From: Roseitranquillus sediminis
Lineage (GTDB): Bacteria; Pseudomonadota; Alphaproteobacteria; Rhodobacterales; Rhodobacteraceae
DNA length: 64,000 nt
Assembly (NCBI RefSeq): GCF_016918935.1
Contig: NZ_JAFFOB010000015.1
Location: 372,001 to 436,000, forward strand
Reading direction: 5' to 3'
Shown: in pieces, positions 43,094 to 52,097 of the stretch
Numbering within the stretch: the first letter of the stretch is position 1
Layout of the letters: every line of letters begins with the position of its first letter
Translations under genes and position numbers: made by a program
Notes under the pieces: generated by a model
Seen by the model: the letters and a program-made list of their open reading frames with translations, nothing else
Database searches by the model: none
Told to the model about the DNA's origin: nothing

Positions 43094-44572
43094 TCAGACG
43101 GAGAGGCAGACGTACTTCATCTCGGTGTAGTCGTCGATGCCGTGGCGCGAGCCTTCTCGGCCAAGACCGGACTGCTTGACGCCGCCGAAAGGGGCTACCT
43201 CTGTCGAGATGAGCCCGGTGTTGACGCCGACGATGCCGTATTCGAGTGCCTCCTGCACCCGCGTCACGCGGGAGATGTCGCGCGCGTAGAAGTAGCTGGC
43301 GAGGCCGAAGATGGTGTCGTTGGCGAGGCGGATCGCCTCCTCCTCCGTCTCGAAGCGGTAGAGGGGGGCGAGGGGACCGAACGTCTCGTCGGTGGAGAAG
43401 GCCATCTCCTGCGTCGCGCCGGTGACGACGGTGGGCTGGAAGAAGAGGCCACCCAATTCGTGCCTGCCGCCGCCGGTCAGCACCGTGCCGCCCTTTTCCT
43501 GCGCGTCCTCGATATGGGACATCACCTTGGCGACCGCATCCTCGTCGATGAGGGGGCCCAGATCGGTGCCGTCCTCCAGGCCATCGCCCACCTTCATCTT
43601 GCCGAGGCGCTCCGCGAGCTTATTGGCAAAGGCGTCGTAGATGCCGGCCTGCACGTAGATGCGATTGGCGCAGACGCAGGTCTGGCCGTTGTTGCGGAAC
43701 TTGCAGACGATCGCGCCCTCGACCGCCGCGTCGAGATCGGCGTCGTCGAAGACGATGAAGGGCGCATTGCCGCCGAGCTCCATGGAGCACTTCATCACCT
43801 GGTCGGCGGCCTGTTTCAGCAGGATGCGGCCGACCTCGGTCGAGCCGGTGAAGGAGAGCTTGCGAACCTTCGGGTTCTCGCAGAACTCCTTGCCGGCTTC
43901 GGAGGACGAGGTGCTGGGCAGGATCGACAGCACGCCCTTAGGGATGCCGGCCCGATCGGCCAGCACGCCGAGCGCGAGGGCCGAGAGCGGCGTCAGCGAT
44001 GGCGGGCGGACGACAAAGGCGCAGCCTGCGGCCAGCGCCGGCCCTGCCTTGCGGGCGATCATCGCATTCGGGAAATTCCACGGCGTGATGGCGGCGGCCA
44101 CGCCGATCGGCTGGCGCAGGACGTGGATACGCTTGTCGGGCGCGTGGCCGGGCACGATTTCGCCGTAGACGCGCTTGGCTTCCTCGGCAAACCACTCGAC
44201 GAAGCTTGCGCCGTAAAGCACCTCGCCGCGTGCCTCGGCGCGCGGCTTGCCCTGCTCGGCGGTGAGTATGGTGGCGAGATCGTCGGCGTTCTCGACCATC
44301 AGGTCGTACCAGCGGCGAAGGATCTGCGCGCGCTCCTTCGCGGTGCGCCGGGCCCAGTCCTTCTGCGCGTCGTAGGCGGCGTCGATCGCCCGTGAGAGCT
44401 CGGCGCGCGAGAGGTCGGCGACCTGCGCGATCTCGTCGCCGCGGGCGGGGTTGCTGACGGCGAAGGTGCGGCCACCTTCGGCGTCCTGCCACTCTCCGGC
44501 GACATAGGCGCGGGTGGCCAGCAGGGCGGGGTCCTTCAGCAGCGAGGTCAGGTCGGTCTGCTGGTCAAGCAT
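43094..44572 (-). CDS. gabD: Succinate-semialdehyde dehydrogenase (NAD(P)+)
   Basis: A 492-residue aldehyde dehydrogenase of the GabD type, oxidising succinate semialdehyde to succinate. The catalytic Cys is C299 (NNGQTCVCANR), the catalytic Glu is E265 (MELGGNAPF), and the oxyanion Asn is in TPWNFPNAMIARKAGPALAAG. The cofactor-loop motif usually reading KPA is RPP here (R189-P191), an uncommon change. The C-terminus has PFGGVKQSGLGREGSRHGI. Succinate made would enter the TCA cycle at sdh. Divergent from the hydrolase gene at 44701, with GGAGACACC before the start. Confidence 0.92.
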   Translation of the reverse strand: MLDQQTDLTSLLKDPALLATRAYVAGEWQDAEGGRTFAVSNPARGDEIAQVADLSRAELSRAIDAAYDAQKDWARRTAKERAQILRRWYDLMVENADDLATILTAEQGKPRAEARGEVLYGASFVEWFAEEAKRVYGEIVPGHAPDKRIHVLRQPIGVAAAITPWNFPNAMIARKAGPALAAGCAFVVRPPSLTPLSALALGVLADRAGIPKGVLSILPSTSSSEAGKEFCENPKVRKLSFTGSTEVGRILLKQAADQVMKCSMELGGNAPFIVFDDADLDAAVEGAIVCKFRNNGQTCVCANRIYVQAGIYDAFANKLAERLGKMKVGDGLEDGTDLGPLIDEDAVAKVMSHIEDAQEKGGTVLTGGGRHELGGLFFQPTVVTGATQEMAFSTDETFGPLAPLYRFETEEEAIRLANDTIFGLASYFYARDISRVTRVQEALEYGIVGVNTGLISTEVAPFGGVKQSGLGREGSRHGIDDYTEMKYVCLSV

Positions 44573-44700
44573 GGTGTCTCCTCGGGCGTGGTGCTCGTCG
44601 GCGGCGAGCATAGGGCTTCGGGGCGGACAAGGGAAACGCATCGGCGGCATTGGCGGCGGCAAACGGCGGCGCTAGCGTGCGCGGCGACCGGAGGGCCCCC

Positions 44701-45477
44701 TTGCAGAACGACGACGCCTACGCCAACGCCACGTACATCCCGGGAGCGGAGACGTATCCGCCCGCCTGGAGCGCCGCCGCGGAAGCATATCGGAGCCGTT
44801 CGCGCGCACGGCTCGGTCTGCCCTACGGCGATGGCGAACCAGAGCGGCTGGACCTCTTCCTGCCCCAGCATAGGCCGGCGGGACTGGTGGTCTTCGTGCA
44901 CGGCGGCTACTGGCGCGCCTTCGGGCGCGAGAGGTGGTCCCACCTGGCGGCGGGGCCGGTGGAGCGCGGGTGGGCGGTGGCGGTCCCGTCCTACACGCTC
45001 GCACCACAGGCACGAATCTCCGAAATCACGCGGCAGATCGCGCGCGCGGTCGACGCGGCGGCGGCAGAGGTGGCGGGGCCGGTACGGCTGACCGGCCATT
45101 CCGCGGGCGGGCACCTCGTGGCGCGCCTGCTTTGCGACGACGTGCCGCTTGCGGCGGCGCGCCGGCTGGAGATGTGCCTGCCCATCTCGCCGCTGGCCGA
45201 CCTGCGGCCGCTGATCGCGACGAGCATGAACATTGACCTGCGGCTCGATCCGCGCGAGGCGGCGGCGGAGAGTCCTGCCCTGCAGCCGAAGGCGCGGGAC
45301 GTGCCGGTGACGGTCTGGGTCGGTGCGGCAGAGCGTCCGGCGTTCCTCGACCAGGCGCGGCTGCTCGCCGAGGCGTGGCAGGCGCCGCTGGTGGTGGAGC
45401 CGGGGCGGCACCATTTCGACGTGATCGCCTCGCTGGCGGAGGCGGATGGCGAACTTACCCGGTGCCTTCTCGGCTGA
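44701..45477 (+). CDS. Alpha/beta hydrolase (kynurenine formamidase-like)
   Basis: A 258-residue alpha/beta-hydrolase. It has the HGGYW oxyanion motif (VVFVHGGYWRAFGRE), the nucleophile elbow RLTGHSAGGHLVARLL and a His in GRHHFDVI near the end. The set HGGYW and GHSAGGHLV is typical of kynurenine formamidase-like and hormone-sensitive-lipase-like enzymes. The start is taken as TTG 44701 because CGGAGGG lies directly upstream; longer readings lack a site. It overlaps the convergent P1 peptidase gene by 23 nt at the 3' ends. Confidence 0.83.
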   Translation: MQNDDAYANATYIPGAETYPPAWSAAAEAYRSRSRARLGLPYGDGEPERLDLFLPQHRPAGLVVFVHGGYWRAFGRERWSHLAAGPVERGWAVAVPSYTLAPQARISEITRQIARAVDAAAAEVAGPVRLTGHSAGGHLVARLLCDDVPLAAARRLEMCLPISPLADLRPLIATSMNIDLRLDPREAAAESPALQPKARDVPVTVWVGAAERPAFLDQARLLAEAWQAPLVVEPGRHHFDVIASLAEADGELTRCLLG

Positions 45478-46447
45478 TTCCGAAGCGCTCCTGCCAGGAC
45501 GGCGCGGACGCGCCGCCACTGGCGCGCCAGACCCCACGGGCGACGGCGCGGGCGAGGCAGGTGGCGGCGGCGTGGCCGAGAATCATCGCCTGCAGCGGCC
45601 CCTCCAACGGGCGCGCGCCGGTCGAGGCGGCAAACACAAGGTCGCCGTCGAAGGGCGTGTGGCTGGGGACGATTGCGCGGGCCAGACCGTCATGCGCCGC
45701 GACCGCCATGCGGCGCGCCTCGGCCTTGGAAAGGGCCACGTCGGTCGCGACCACAGCGATGGTCGTCGCGGTGCCGGGGGTGAGCTTGGTCAGCGGCGGT
45801 TCCGGCGCAGGGCTGGGGGCCGTGCCGAAGCCGCCGAACTCGTCCTCAAGCTCCCACGGCGCCGCCCAGAAATGCGGGCCGTCGCCCATGGTCACCGCAC
45901 CCACGGCATTCACGGCAACGAGCGCCCCCACGGTCGCGCCGCAAGACAGCCGCGCCGAGGCGGAGCCGAGCCCGCCGCGCAGGCCGGCGACGGTCCCGCC
46001 GGTGCCGGCGCCCACGCTGCCGAGCGCGAAGTCGGGGCCCGCACCTTCGAGCGCGACGGCCCCCAAGGCGGGATAGGGGTTCGCGGTCCAGGGTGTGCCC
46101 TGGCCAAGGTCAAAGAGGATCGCCGCGGGCACGATCGGCACCCGGTGCCCGCCGGCGGCAAAGCCGCGTCCGCGCCGCGCCAGCGCCTCCATCGTGCCCT
46201 GCGCCGCCGCAAGGCCGAAGGCGGAGCCGCCGGAGAGAACCAGGGCATCCACCTGGTCCACGAGCGCCGAGGGGTCGAGCAGATCGGTCTCCCGCGTTCC
46301 GGGCGCACCGCCCATGACGTGGACAGCCGCGGCGAAGGGCTGCTCGGACGTCACCACCGTGACCCCCGTGCAGAGGTCCGGGTCGGTGGCGTTGCCGACG
46401 AGCAGGCCTTCTACGTCGGTCAGCAGGTTGCGCGAACCCGGCCTCAT
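45455..46447 (-). CDS. P1 family peptidase (DmpA/NylC-like, self-processing)
   Basis: A 330-residue Ntn-fold hydrolase of the P1/DmpA family. Segments VEGLLVGNATDPDLCTGVTVV, VDALVLSGGSAFGLAAAQG, and the autocleavage region GAVTMGDGPHFW/TKLTPGTATTIAVVATDVALSK before the Thr/Ser nucleophile (TIAVVATD) match the family, which cleaves at this site to give two chains acting on aminopeptides or nylon oligomers. The C-terminal part carries DGDLVFAASTG. Its last 23 nt overlap the convergent hydrolase gene. Confidence 0.88.
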   Translation of the reverse strand: MRPGSRNLLTDVEGLLVGNATDPDLCTGVTVVTSEQPFAAAVHVMGGAPGTRETDLLDPSALVDQVDALVLSGGSAFGLAAAQGTMEALARRGRGFAAGGHRVPIVPAAILFDLGQGTPWTANPYPALGAVALEGAGPDFALGSVGAGTGGTVAGLRGGLGSASARLSCGATVGALVAVNAVGAVTMGDGPHFWAAPWELEDEFGGFGTAPSPAPEPPLTKLTPGTATTIAVVATDVALSKAEARRMAVAAHDGLARAIVPSHTPFDGDLVFAASTGARPLEGPLQAMILGHAAATCLARAVARGVWRASGGASAPSWQERFGISREGTG

Positions 46448-46563
46448 CCTTGGAGGCGGTGTCGGAGGGAGATGCGGCGCCGGATCATGCGGAGAGGATG
46501 AGGCGGGCGGGAGCGAAAGATCAAGCCTCGCCCACCGTGGCGCTTCGGGCTAATCTGCGGTGC

Positions 46564-47151
46564 ATGAGATACCTCAACGCCGTCTTCTGGGTCATCATCG
46601 CCCTCCTCGTGCTCGCAGCGGCGCACTACACGCTGCCGCAAAACGACGTCGTCCGCATCGTCAACACCGAGGTGCGGCGGGTCGACCTGGGGCAGAACGC
46701 CCTCTTCTGGTCGCGCGCGGACTCGGGCGGCGCCACGCTCGACAGTCGTGACGTGCGCTTCATCGAGACGATCCGCCCGGACGGCGAGCCGATGGTCTAT
46801 CGCAACGAGGATACCGGCTGGGGCTGGCCACCCTACTTCAAGTTCGACTCCGCAAATCTGCAGGCGCGGGCGCAGGACCTCGTCTCGAATCGTGAGGCGC
46901 CGCAGTGGGTGGCGGTGCGCCACTATGGCTGGCGCAGCGAGTGGTTCTCGATCTTTCCGAATGCGGTGCATGTCGAGCCGGTCGAGGGTCCGGAGGTCTC
47001 GATCTTCCCGTGGCGGGCGGTGATCGCGGTGGTCGCCCTGCTGGTCCTCGTGCTGCTGGTCGCCGTCCTGCTGAGGCTGACCAAGATCGCGGTCCTCGAT
47101 CCGATCGCGGAGCGGGCCCGGATTCGATGGAATCGGATGCGGGGTCGCTAG
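46564..47151 (+). CDS. DUF1523 family membrane protein
   Basis: A 195-residue protein with an N-terminal helix (YLNAVFWVIIALLVLAAAHY), an extracytoplasmic domain and a C-terminal helix (WRAVIAVVALLVLVLLVAVLL). The conserved core VYRNEDTGWGWPPYFKFDSANLQARA and AVRHYGWRSEWFSIFPNAV identifies DUF1523, a family known mainly in Rhodobacteraceae, with no assigned function. The stop shares CTAG with the convergent sqdC stop. Confidence 0.92.
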   Translation: MRYLNAVFWVIIALLVLAAAHYTLPQNDVVRIVNTEVRRVDLGQNALFWSRADSGGATLDSRDVRFIETIRPDGEPMVYRNEDTGWGWPPYFKFDSANLQARAQDLVSNREAPQWVAVRHYGWRSEWFSIFPNAVHVEPVEGPEVSIFPWRAVIAVVALLVLVLLVAVLLRLTKIAVLDPIAERARIRWNRMRGR

Positions 47152-48017
47152 TCGCGGATCAGGGCGGGGAGGGTCGCCTTCAGGAGCGGTATTCCGCCAG
47201 GCGTCCAGCCGAGGGCGCCTAACCGGGTGGTGTCCATTGCGTTGACCGCGTCTGCGTCGGCATGCTTGGGGAGCTGCCCTTGCCAGCCCGCGACAGAGGC
47301 CGCCATCCGGAGCAGGTCGCGCCGATCCAGCAGGATGTCCGAGACGTTGGCGACCTGAGGCGGCGACGGTTCGGTCAGCAGGAGCCGGATCGCGCGCCAG
47401 AGGTCGGTGCCATGCACCTCCGTCCCCACACGCGGCTCGATGGCACGAGCCGAGCGGAAGTCGTCGAAGAGCTCGTGCCACTTGTGCCGTTGGCCGGGTC
47501 CCGGCGGACCGTAGACGCCGGTGCAGCGCAGGCTGACGGTGGCGATTCCAGATCCGAGCAGCGCGACAAGCGCCTGCTCCGCCTCCAGCTTGACCTTCCC
47601 ATAGAGAGTGTCCGGCCGTGGCAGCGTCTCCTCCGTCAGGCGAATGCCTGGTGCGTGGCTGCCATAGACGGCTCGGGACGAGAGGAAGATGAAGCGGCCC
47701 GCCTTCGCAGCACGAGCCGCCTCGAAGACGGCGCGCGAGCCGGCGAGGTTGCGGTGTCGAAAGCCGTCCGGATCTTCTCCCTCGCCGCCGCGATAGCGCC
47801 CCGGCACGTGGTCGAACGCCGCGTGAATGACTGCTTCGGCGCCTGTCAGGTCCGGCGCCTCGCCCAGTGCGAAGCGGCGGTGGGCGACAGGGCTGGAGAA
47901 GAAGCCCGGCGCGGGCGCGCGGCGCGACATGACCGTCACCGAATGGCCGTCCGCCAGGGCACCCTCGACAAGGAAGCGCCCGACGAGGCCGGTTCCGCCG
48001 GTGACGGCGAGCTTCAT
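47148..48017 (-). CDS. sqdC: Sulfolipid biosynthesis oxidoreductase SqdC
   Basis: A 289-residue extended SDR. It starts MKLAVTGGTGLVGRFLVEG with the TGGTGxxG Rossmann motif, and has SSRAVYGSHAP and YGKVKLEAE with the catalytic Tyr-Lys pair. It is the last gene of a sqdB-sqdD-sqdC operon; in Rhodobacter sphaeroides the same order encodes sulfoquinovosyl diacylglycerol synthesis, and sqdC loss leads to a sulfoquinovosyl-dihydroxyacetone intermediate (family knowledge). Its start overlaps the sqdD stop by 4 nt. Assignment rests on the gene order more than on motifs. Confidence 0.85.
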   Translation of the reverse strand: MKLAVTGGTGLVGRFLVEGALADGHSVTVMSRRAPAPGFFSSPVAHRRFALGEAPDLTGAEAVIHAAFDHVPGRYRGGEGEDPDGFRHRNLAGSRAVFEAARAAKAGRFIFLSSRAVYGSHAPGIRLTEETLPRPDTLYGKVKLEAEQALVALLGSGIATVSLRCTGVYGPPGPGQRHKWHELFDDFRSARAIEPRVGTEVHGTDLWRAIRLLLTEPSPPQVANVSDILLDRRDLLRMAASVAGWQGQLPKHADADAVNAMDTTRLGALGWTPGGIPLLKATLPALIRD

Positions 48018-48841
48018 GGGACGGGCAGCTGCGCGACGTCCGGCACCGTGCCGTCGCCCGCATAGGCGCGCCATAGGTCGATGAGGGGTGCCAGCGCCTC
48101 GGCCTTGTCGTGCTGCTGCCACGGTTTCTCGTACTGGAAGTGGAGGATGCGGATGGCGCGCCAGTCCCAGAGCTCAGGCAGGTTGAACCAGACGTATTGC
48201 AGCATGTTGTCGAAGACCGGCAGCCCGTGCCAGTCGGGGAAAAAGTGCTGCAGGAAGGTCTGGTCGGTGCGCCGCCAGAACGCGCCGGGCGTGTCGAGGG
48301 AGGCCAGCATCGCGGCGAAAGTGGCCTGCGACGGACGGGCTGTGAAGACGCCGGAGTTCATCCGGTGGAAGTCGCCGAGGCTCTCGTAGACGTTCGGCGC
48401 GGCGCAGAACTCGGGGTAGCCGAACAGCCGGTCGACGTTTCTCAGGACCAGCGCGTCGGCGTCGATGAAGACGACGCGTGCGTAGTCGAGCTGCCAGAGC
48501 CTGAGCTTGGCGAAATTGTCGAGCGGCGTGTGGAACGGGGGCTTGCCGCCCTTGGTGAACGGTGCCGCCGTGTGCAGGCGGCTGCGGGCGTGCGCCTCGG
48601 CGAAGGCGGGCGAGACCGGCAGCAGCTCCGTCCGCACCAGCCGCACGCCGAGTGCGGAAAGCGGCGCCAGCGCTTCGGCCGTCACGCCACCGGTGTGCAG
48701 CACTACGAGATCGGCCTCCGTGCCTGTCAGGCGCAGCGAGCGCAGGAGTGCGCGCGCGCCCAGCGCATAGTCCGTGTTGGTGACGAGGGTGACGTAGGCG
48801 TAGCGACCCGCCGCAGGCCGATCCGCGGCGAGGTCCGTCAA
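48014..48841 (-). CDS. sqdD: Sulfolipid glycosyltransferase SqdD (GT8 family)
   Basis: A 275-residue GT8 (glycogenin-like) glycosyltransferase. It starts with YAYVTLVTNTDYALGARALLRSLR, the GT8 N-terminal motif, and carries the metal-binding VVFIDADALVLRNVDRLF (DxD) and NSGVFTARPS. In Rhodobacter sqdD encodes the enzyme thought to transfer sulfoquinovose from the UDP-sugar. It lies between sqdB and sqdC, overlapping both by 4 nt. Confidence 0.88.
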   Translation of the reverse strand: MTDLAADRPAAGRYAYVTLVTNTDYALGARALLRSLRLTGTEADLVVLHTGGVTAEALAPLSALGVRLVRTELLPVSPAFAEAHARSRLHTAAPFTKGGKPPFHTPLDNFAKLRLWQLDYARVVFIDADALVLRNVDRLFGYPEFCAAPNVYESLGDFHRMNSGVFTARPSQATFAAMLASLDTPGAFWRRTDQTFLQHFFPDWHGLPVFDNMLQYVWFNLPELWDWRAIRILHFQYEKPWQQHDKAEALAPLIDLWRAYAGDGTVPDVAQLPVP

Positions 48842-50067
48842 GCGGTGCCGCCCGAGACCGAGCGGAGCCGCGTTCCCTCCGGGTCACGCTCGACGCGCGA
48901 AGCGAGGTCGCGGGTCCAGGCCGAGACGGCGGGGACGCGGCTGCGATCGATCCGGTGAGCATAGCGGCGGGCAACCTCGACGATCTCGTCGAGGAGCCCC
49001 TCGGCCAGCGTCGTCGGATCGAGCCCCAGCGCGAGGAACTGGTCGTTCTTCACGACGAGGTCGTTCTCCTCGGCCTCCTTGCGCGGGTTCGGCAAGTAGG
49101 CCACGCGGGCCCCCGTCTTCCGCGCCACCAGCTCGGCCAGATCGCGGACGCGGTGCGTCTCGGTCATCTGGTTGAAGATCTTCACCCGCTCGCCCGCATG
49201 AGGCGCATCGGCCAGCGCCAGCTCGATGCAGCGAACGCTGTCCTGGATGTGGATGAAGGCGCGGGTCTGCCCGCCCGTGCCGTGGACGGTCAGCGGATAG
49301 CCGATCGCGGCCTGGATCAGGAAGCGGTTCAGGACGGTGCCGTAGTCGCCGTCATAGTCGAAGCGGTTGATCAGCTGCTCGTGCCGCCGGGTCTGCTCGG
49401 TATGAGTTCCCCAGACGATGCCCTGGTGCAGGTCTGTGATGCGGAGGCCGTCGTTCTGGGCGTAGAACTGGAACAGGATCTGATCGAGGCTCTTGGTCAT
49501 GTGGTAGACCGAGCCGGGGCGCGTCGGATAGAGGATCTCCTGTTCCGCCTCGCCGTCGGTGGTGTCGACCTTGACCGGCAGGTAACCTTCTGGAATTGCC
49601 GCGCCGACGGTGCCGTAGCCGTAGACGCCCATCGTCCCGAGGTGGACGAGGTGTGCGTCGACGCCGGTCTCGACCATTGCCGCCAGCAGGTTGTGCGTCG
49701 CGCTGACGTTGTTGTTGACCGTGTAGACCTTGTGCCGGTCGGTCTTCATCGAATAGGGCGCCGCGCGCTGCTCGGCGAAATGGATGATCGCGTCGGGCCG
49801 GTGCTCTGCCAGCCAGCCCTTCAGGCGCTCGTACTCCTTGGCGAGGTCGATGAGGTGGAAGTTCAGGCGCCGCCCCGTCACCTCGCGCCAGATGCGGCAG
49901 CGTTCCTGAATCGAGTCCATCGGCGTGAGCGACTGCACGCCGAGCTCCGTGTCGATCCAGCGCCGGCTGAGGTTGTCGACGATGTGGATATCGTGGTCGA
50001 GATCCGACAGGTGAAGGCAGGTTGGCCATCCGACGAACCCATCGCCGCCCAGTACCGCTATCCGCAT
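48838..50067 (-). CDS. sqdB: UDP-sulfoquinovose synthase
   Basis: A 409-residue NAD-dependent SDR making UDP-sulfoquinovose from UDP-glucose and sulfite, the first committed step of sulfolipid synthesis. It starts MRIAVLGGDGFVGWPTCLHL with the GxxGxxG motif. The active-site residues are T145 (HLGTMGVYG), Y188 and K192 (SVYHMTKSLDQ), and the family-specific FAEQRAAPYSMK is near residue 97. First gene of the sqdBDC operon. Sulfite released by the persulfide route at the left of the window could serve as sulfur donor, but that link is speculative. Confidence 0.96.
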   Translation of the reverse strand: MRIAVLGGDGFVGWPTCLHLSDLDHDIHIVDNLSRRWIDTELGVQSLTPMDSIQERCRIWREVTGRRLNFHLIDLAKEYERLKGWLAEHRPDAIIHFAEQRAAPYSMKTDRHKVYTVNNNVSATHNLLAAMVETGVDAHLVHLGTMGVYGYGTVGAAIPEGYLPVKVDTTDGEAEQEILYPTRPGSVYHMTKSLDQILFQFYAQNDGLRITDLHQGIVWGTHTEQTRRHEQLINRFDYDGDYGTVLNRFLIQAAIGYPLTVHGTGGQTRAFIHIQDSVRCIELALADAPHAGERVKIFNQMTETHRVRDLAELVARKTGARVAYLPNPRKEAEENDLVVKNDQFLALGLDPTTLAEGLLDEIVEVARRYAHRIDRSRVPAVSAWTRDLASRVERDPEGTRLRSVSGGTA

Positions 50068-50213
50068 GTCTTGCCCTCCGATCCTGCGCTTTCCCGGCCG
50101 GAGATGCTTCGCGACAAGTCTCCCGGAGATGCAACCCGAAACTTCGTCGCAAAGGTCCGCGCGACGTGAAACTGCCGTTGCGATTCGCCCACAACCGTGC
50201 GCTGTATCGCAGG

Positions 50214-52094
50214 ATGTACGACGAGTTCTTCGGCTTTTCGCGCCGGCCTTTTTCGCTGACTCCAGACCCGGAGTTTCTGTTCTGGACCAGTCGGCATCGC
50301 GCTGCCGCGGGCCTTCTTGAGGCGGGCATTCGCCGCCGCTCGCCGATCACGGTGGTCACCGGCGACGTCGGCGCCGGCAAGACAACCCTGATCCGCCACC
50401 TTCTCGACACGGCGCCCGACGACCTGACGATCGGGCTGCTGTCGAACGTCATCGGCGAGCAGGGCGACCTCTATCGCTGGATCCTGATGGCGTTCGGCGA
50501 GGAGTCCGCGCCCAGCTCCAAGCCGCGCCAGGTCCGGGCGATCCAGGACTTCGTGATCGACGAATATGCCGCCGGCCGCGCGACCGCCCTTGTCGTGGAC
50601 GAGGCGCAGAATCTCTCGGATGACGGGTTGGAGGGCTTGCGTCTTCTGAGCAACATCAACGTCGGCAAGGACATGCTGCTGAGCCTGGTGATGGTCGGCC
50701 AGCCGCTGCTGCGCCGCCGGCTCCAGCAATGGGGGCATCGGCAGTTCGCGCAGCGGGTCGGGGCGACCTATCACCTCGGCCCGATGATGGCGGAGGAGAC
50801 CGAAGCGTACGTCCGGCACCGGTTGGAGGTTGCCGGAGGCTCCGCCGACCTGTTCGAGAGGGGCGCCATCGCGTCCATCCACGCGGCCGCGTTGGGCGTG
50901 CCCCGGATCGTCAACTCCATCGCCAATCTCTGCCTCGTCGCGGCTTTCGGCGAGGGGCTCGAGAAGATCGACACAGCCTTCGCCCGCAGCGTCATCGATG
51001 AGGCGCGCGAGCAGGGGATGGTCGCGGCGCTCTGGCAGCCCGAGGCGGTGGAGGCGCTCGATACGGGTGAGATGACGGTCGCACGAGCAGGCGCCTCGAG
51101 GGCGACGGCGCCGCAGGTCGTGGTGCCCTTCGGCGGCCCTCGTGGCGCCGCCAGACGTTCGGAGCGTCCGCTTTCGCTGCGCCCCGTGCCGACAACGCTT
51201 GCGGCGCCATCTCCGGTCGAGCGGTCCGCGCCGCCAGACGCCGATCCGGTGCAGGAGACGCCCGCGCCAGCGGCGCACGACGAGCCGCACGATCCTGTCG
51301 CGGCGACTCCACGCGCAGACGCACCGGTCGAGCCGCAGGAGCGCGGAGCACGCCGGTTGGCGGGGCTTGTCGACGGCGCCCTCACCGGCGCACTCGTGGC
51401 CGCCTGCGCTGGCCTGATCCTCACCCCCCTTCTCCGCGAGGTCTCTCGCGTCGGAGGGGAACGTGACCTGCCGGTCGAGGTGTCACGCGCGCCGTCGCGG
51501 CCCGCCGGCGATGCGCTGCCTGCCGCTGTGGAAGATCCGGTCATCCCCGCCGTCGCGCCCGCGCCGCTCAGCCCGCGCGACATCGCCAGTCTGGCCTCGT
51601 CGCGCTTCATCGACGCGCTGAACATCTCGCTCGAAAGCCCTGTCGAGGGCGCGATCCGGTACGCCCGGTCCGCCCTGCTGGGACATGAACGTGCAGCCTA
51701 TTATCTCGGGCAAATGTACGAGACGGGCGACGGCGTGGCGATGGACTTCGCCCTGGCGCGGGGCTGGTACGACGAAGCCGGCGCTCTGGGCGAGCCACTG
51801 CTCGCGGCTCTGCCCGAGCCGCAGCCTGGCCGCATCACGGCCCCGCGTCCGCTGGCGTCGACCTTAACCGAGAACGGATACCTCGAACTGGTCTGGACCA
51901 GCGGACGCGGCGCGGATCCCTCGGCCTATCTGGTCGAATTCGCGGGCGAGGGCAGCGCTGCGATTTACGCCGAGGAGACGACGCTCTCGGCGCTGCGCCT
52001 CGCGCCGCCAGCGGGCGCGTCGTCATGGCGCGTCATCGCGCGCGGGCCCAATGGGGAGGAGCGGGCGACCGACTGGCAGCCGCTCCGCCCCTGA
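50214..52094 (+). CDS. ExeA-like AAA ATPase fused to a membrane anchor, Sel1-type repeat and beta-rich C-terminus
   Basis: A 626-residue fusion protein. Residues 1-290 form an ExeA/GspA-like ATPase starting MYDEFFGFSRRPFSLTPDPEF, with Walker A GDVGAGKT at 50-57 and Walker B VVDEAQ at 127-132. A proline/alanine-rich linker (about 300-385) leads to one membrane helix (GALTGALVAACAGLILTPLL, about 388-407). Then come a second disordered linker, a Sel1-type repeat (about 490-528, HERAAYYLGQMYETGDGVAMDFALARGWYDEAGALGEP), and a beta-rich domain (550-626). Start 50214 is set by family homology; GTG 50166 is possible. Predicted cytoplasmic ATPase with periplasmic peptidoglycan- or protein-binding tail. 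Confidence 0.85.
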   Translation: MYDEFFGFSRRPFSLTPDPEFLFWTSRHRAAAGLLEAGIRRRSPITVVTGDVGAGKTTLIRHLLDTAPDDLTIGLLSNVIGEQGDLYRWILMAFGEESAPSSKPRQVRAIQDFVIDEYAAGRATALVVDEAQNLSDDGLEGLRLLSNINVGKDMLLSLVMVGQPLLRRRLQQWGHRQFAQRVGATYHLGPMMAEETEAYVRHRLEVAGGSADLFERGAIASIHAAALGVPRIVNSIANLCLVAAFGEGLEKIDTAFARSVIDEAREQGMVAALWQPEAVEALDTGEMTVARAGASRATAPQVVVPFGGPRGAARRSERPLSLRPVPTTLAAPSPVERSAPPDADPVQETPAPAAHDEPHDPVAATPRADAPVEPQERGARRLAGLVDGALTGALVAACAGLILTPLLREVSRVGGERDLPVEVSRAPSRPAGDALPAAVEDPVIPAVAPAPLSPRDIASLASSRFIDALNISLESPVEGAIRYARSALLGHERAAYYLGQMYETGDGVAMDFALARGWYDEAGALGEPLLAALPEPQPGRITAPRPLASTLTENGYLELVWTSGRGADPSAYLVEFAGEGSAAIYAEETTLSALRLAPPAGASSWRVIARGPNGEERATDWQPLRP

Positions 52095-52097
52095 AAG

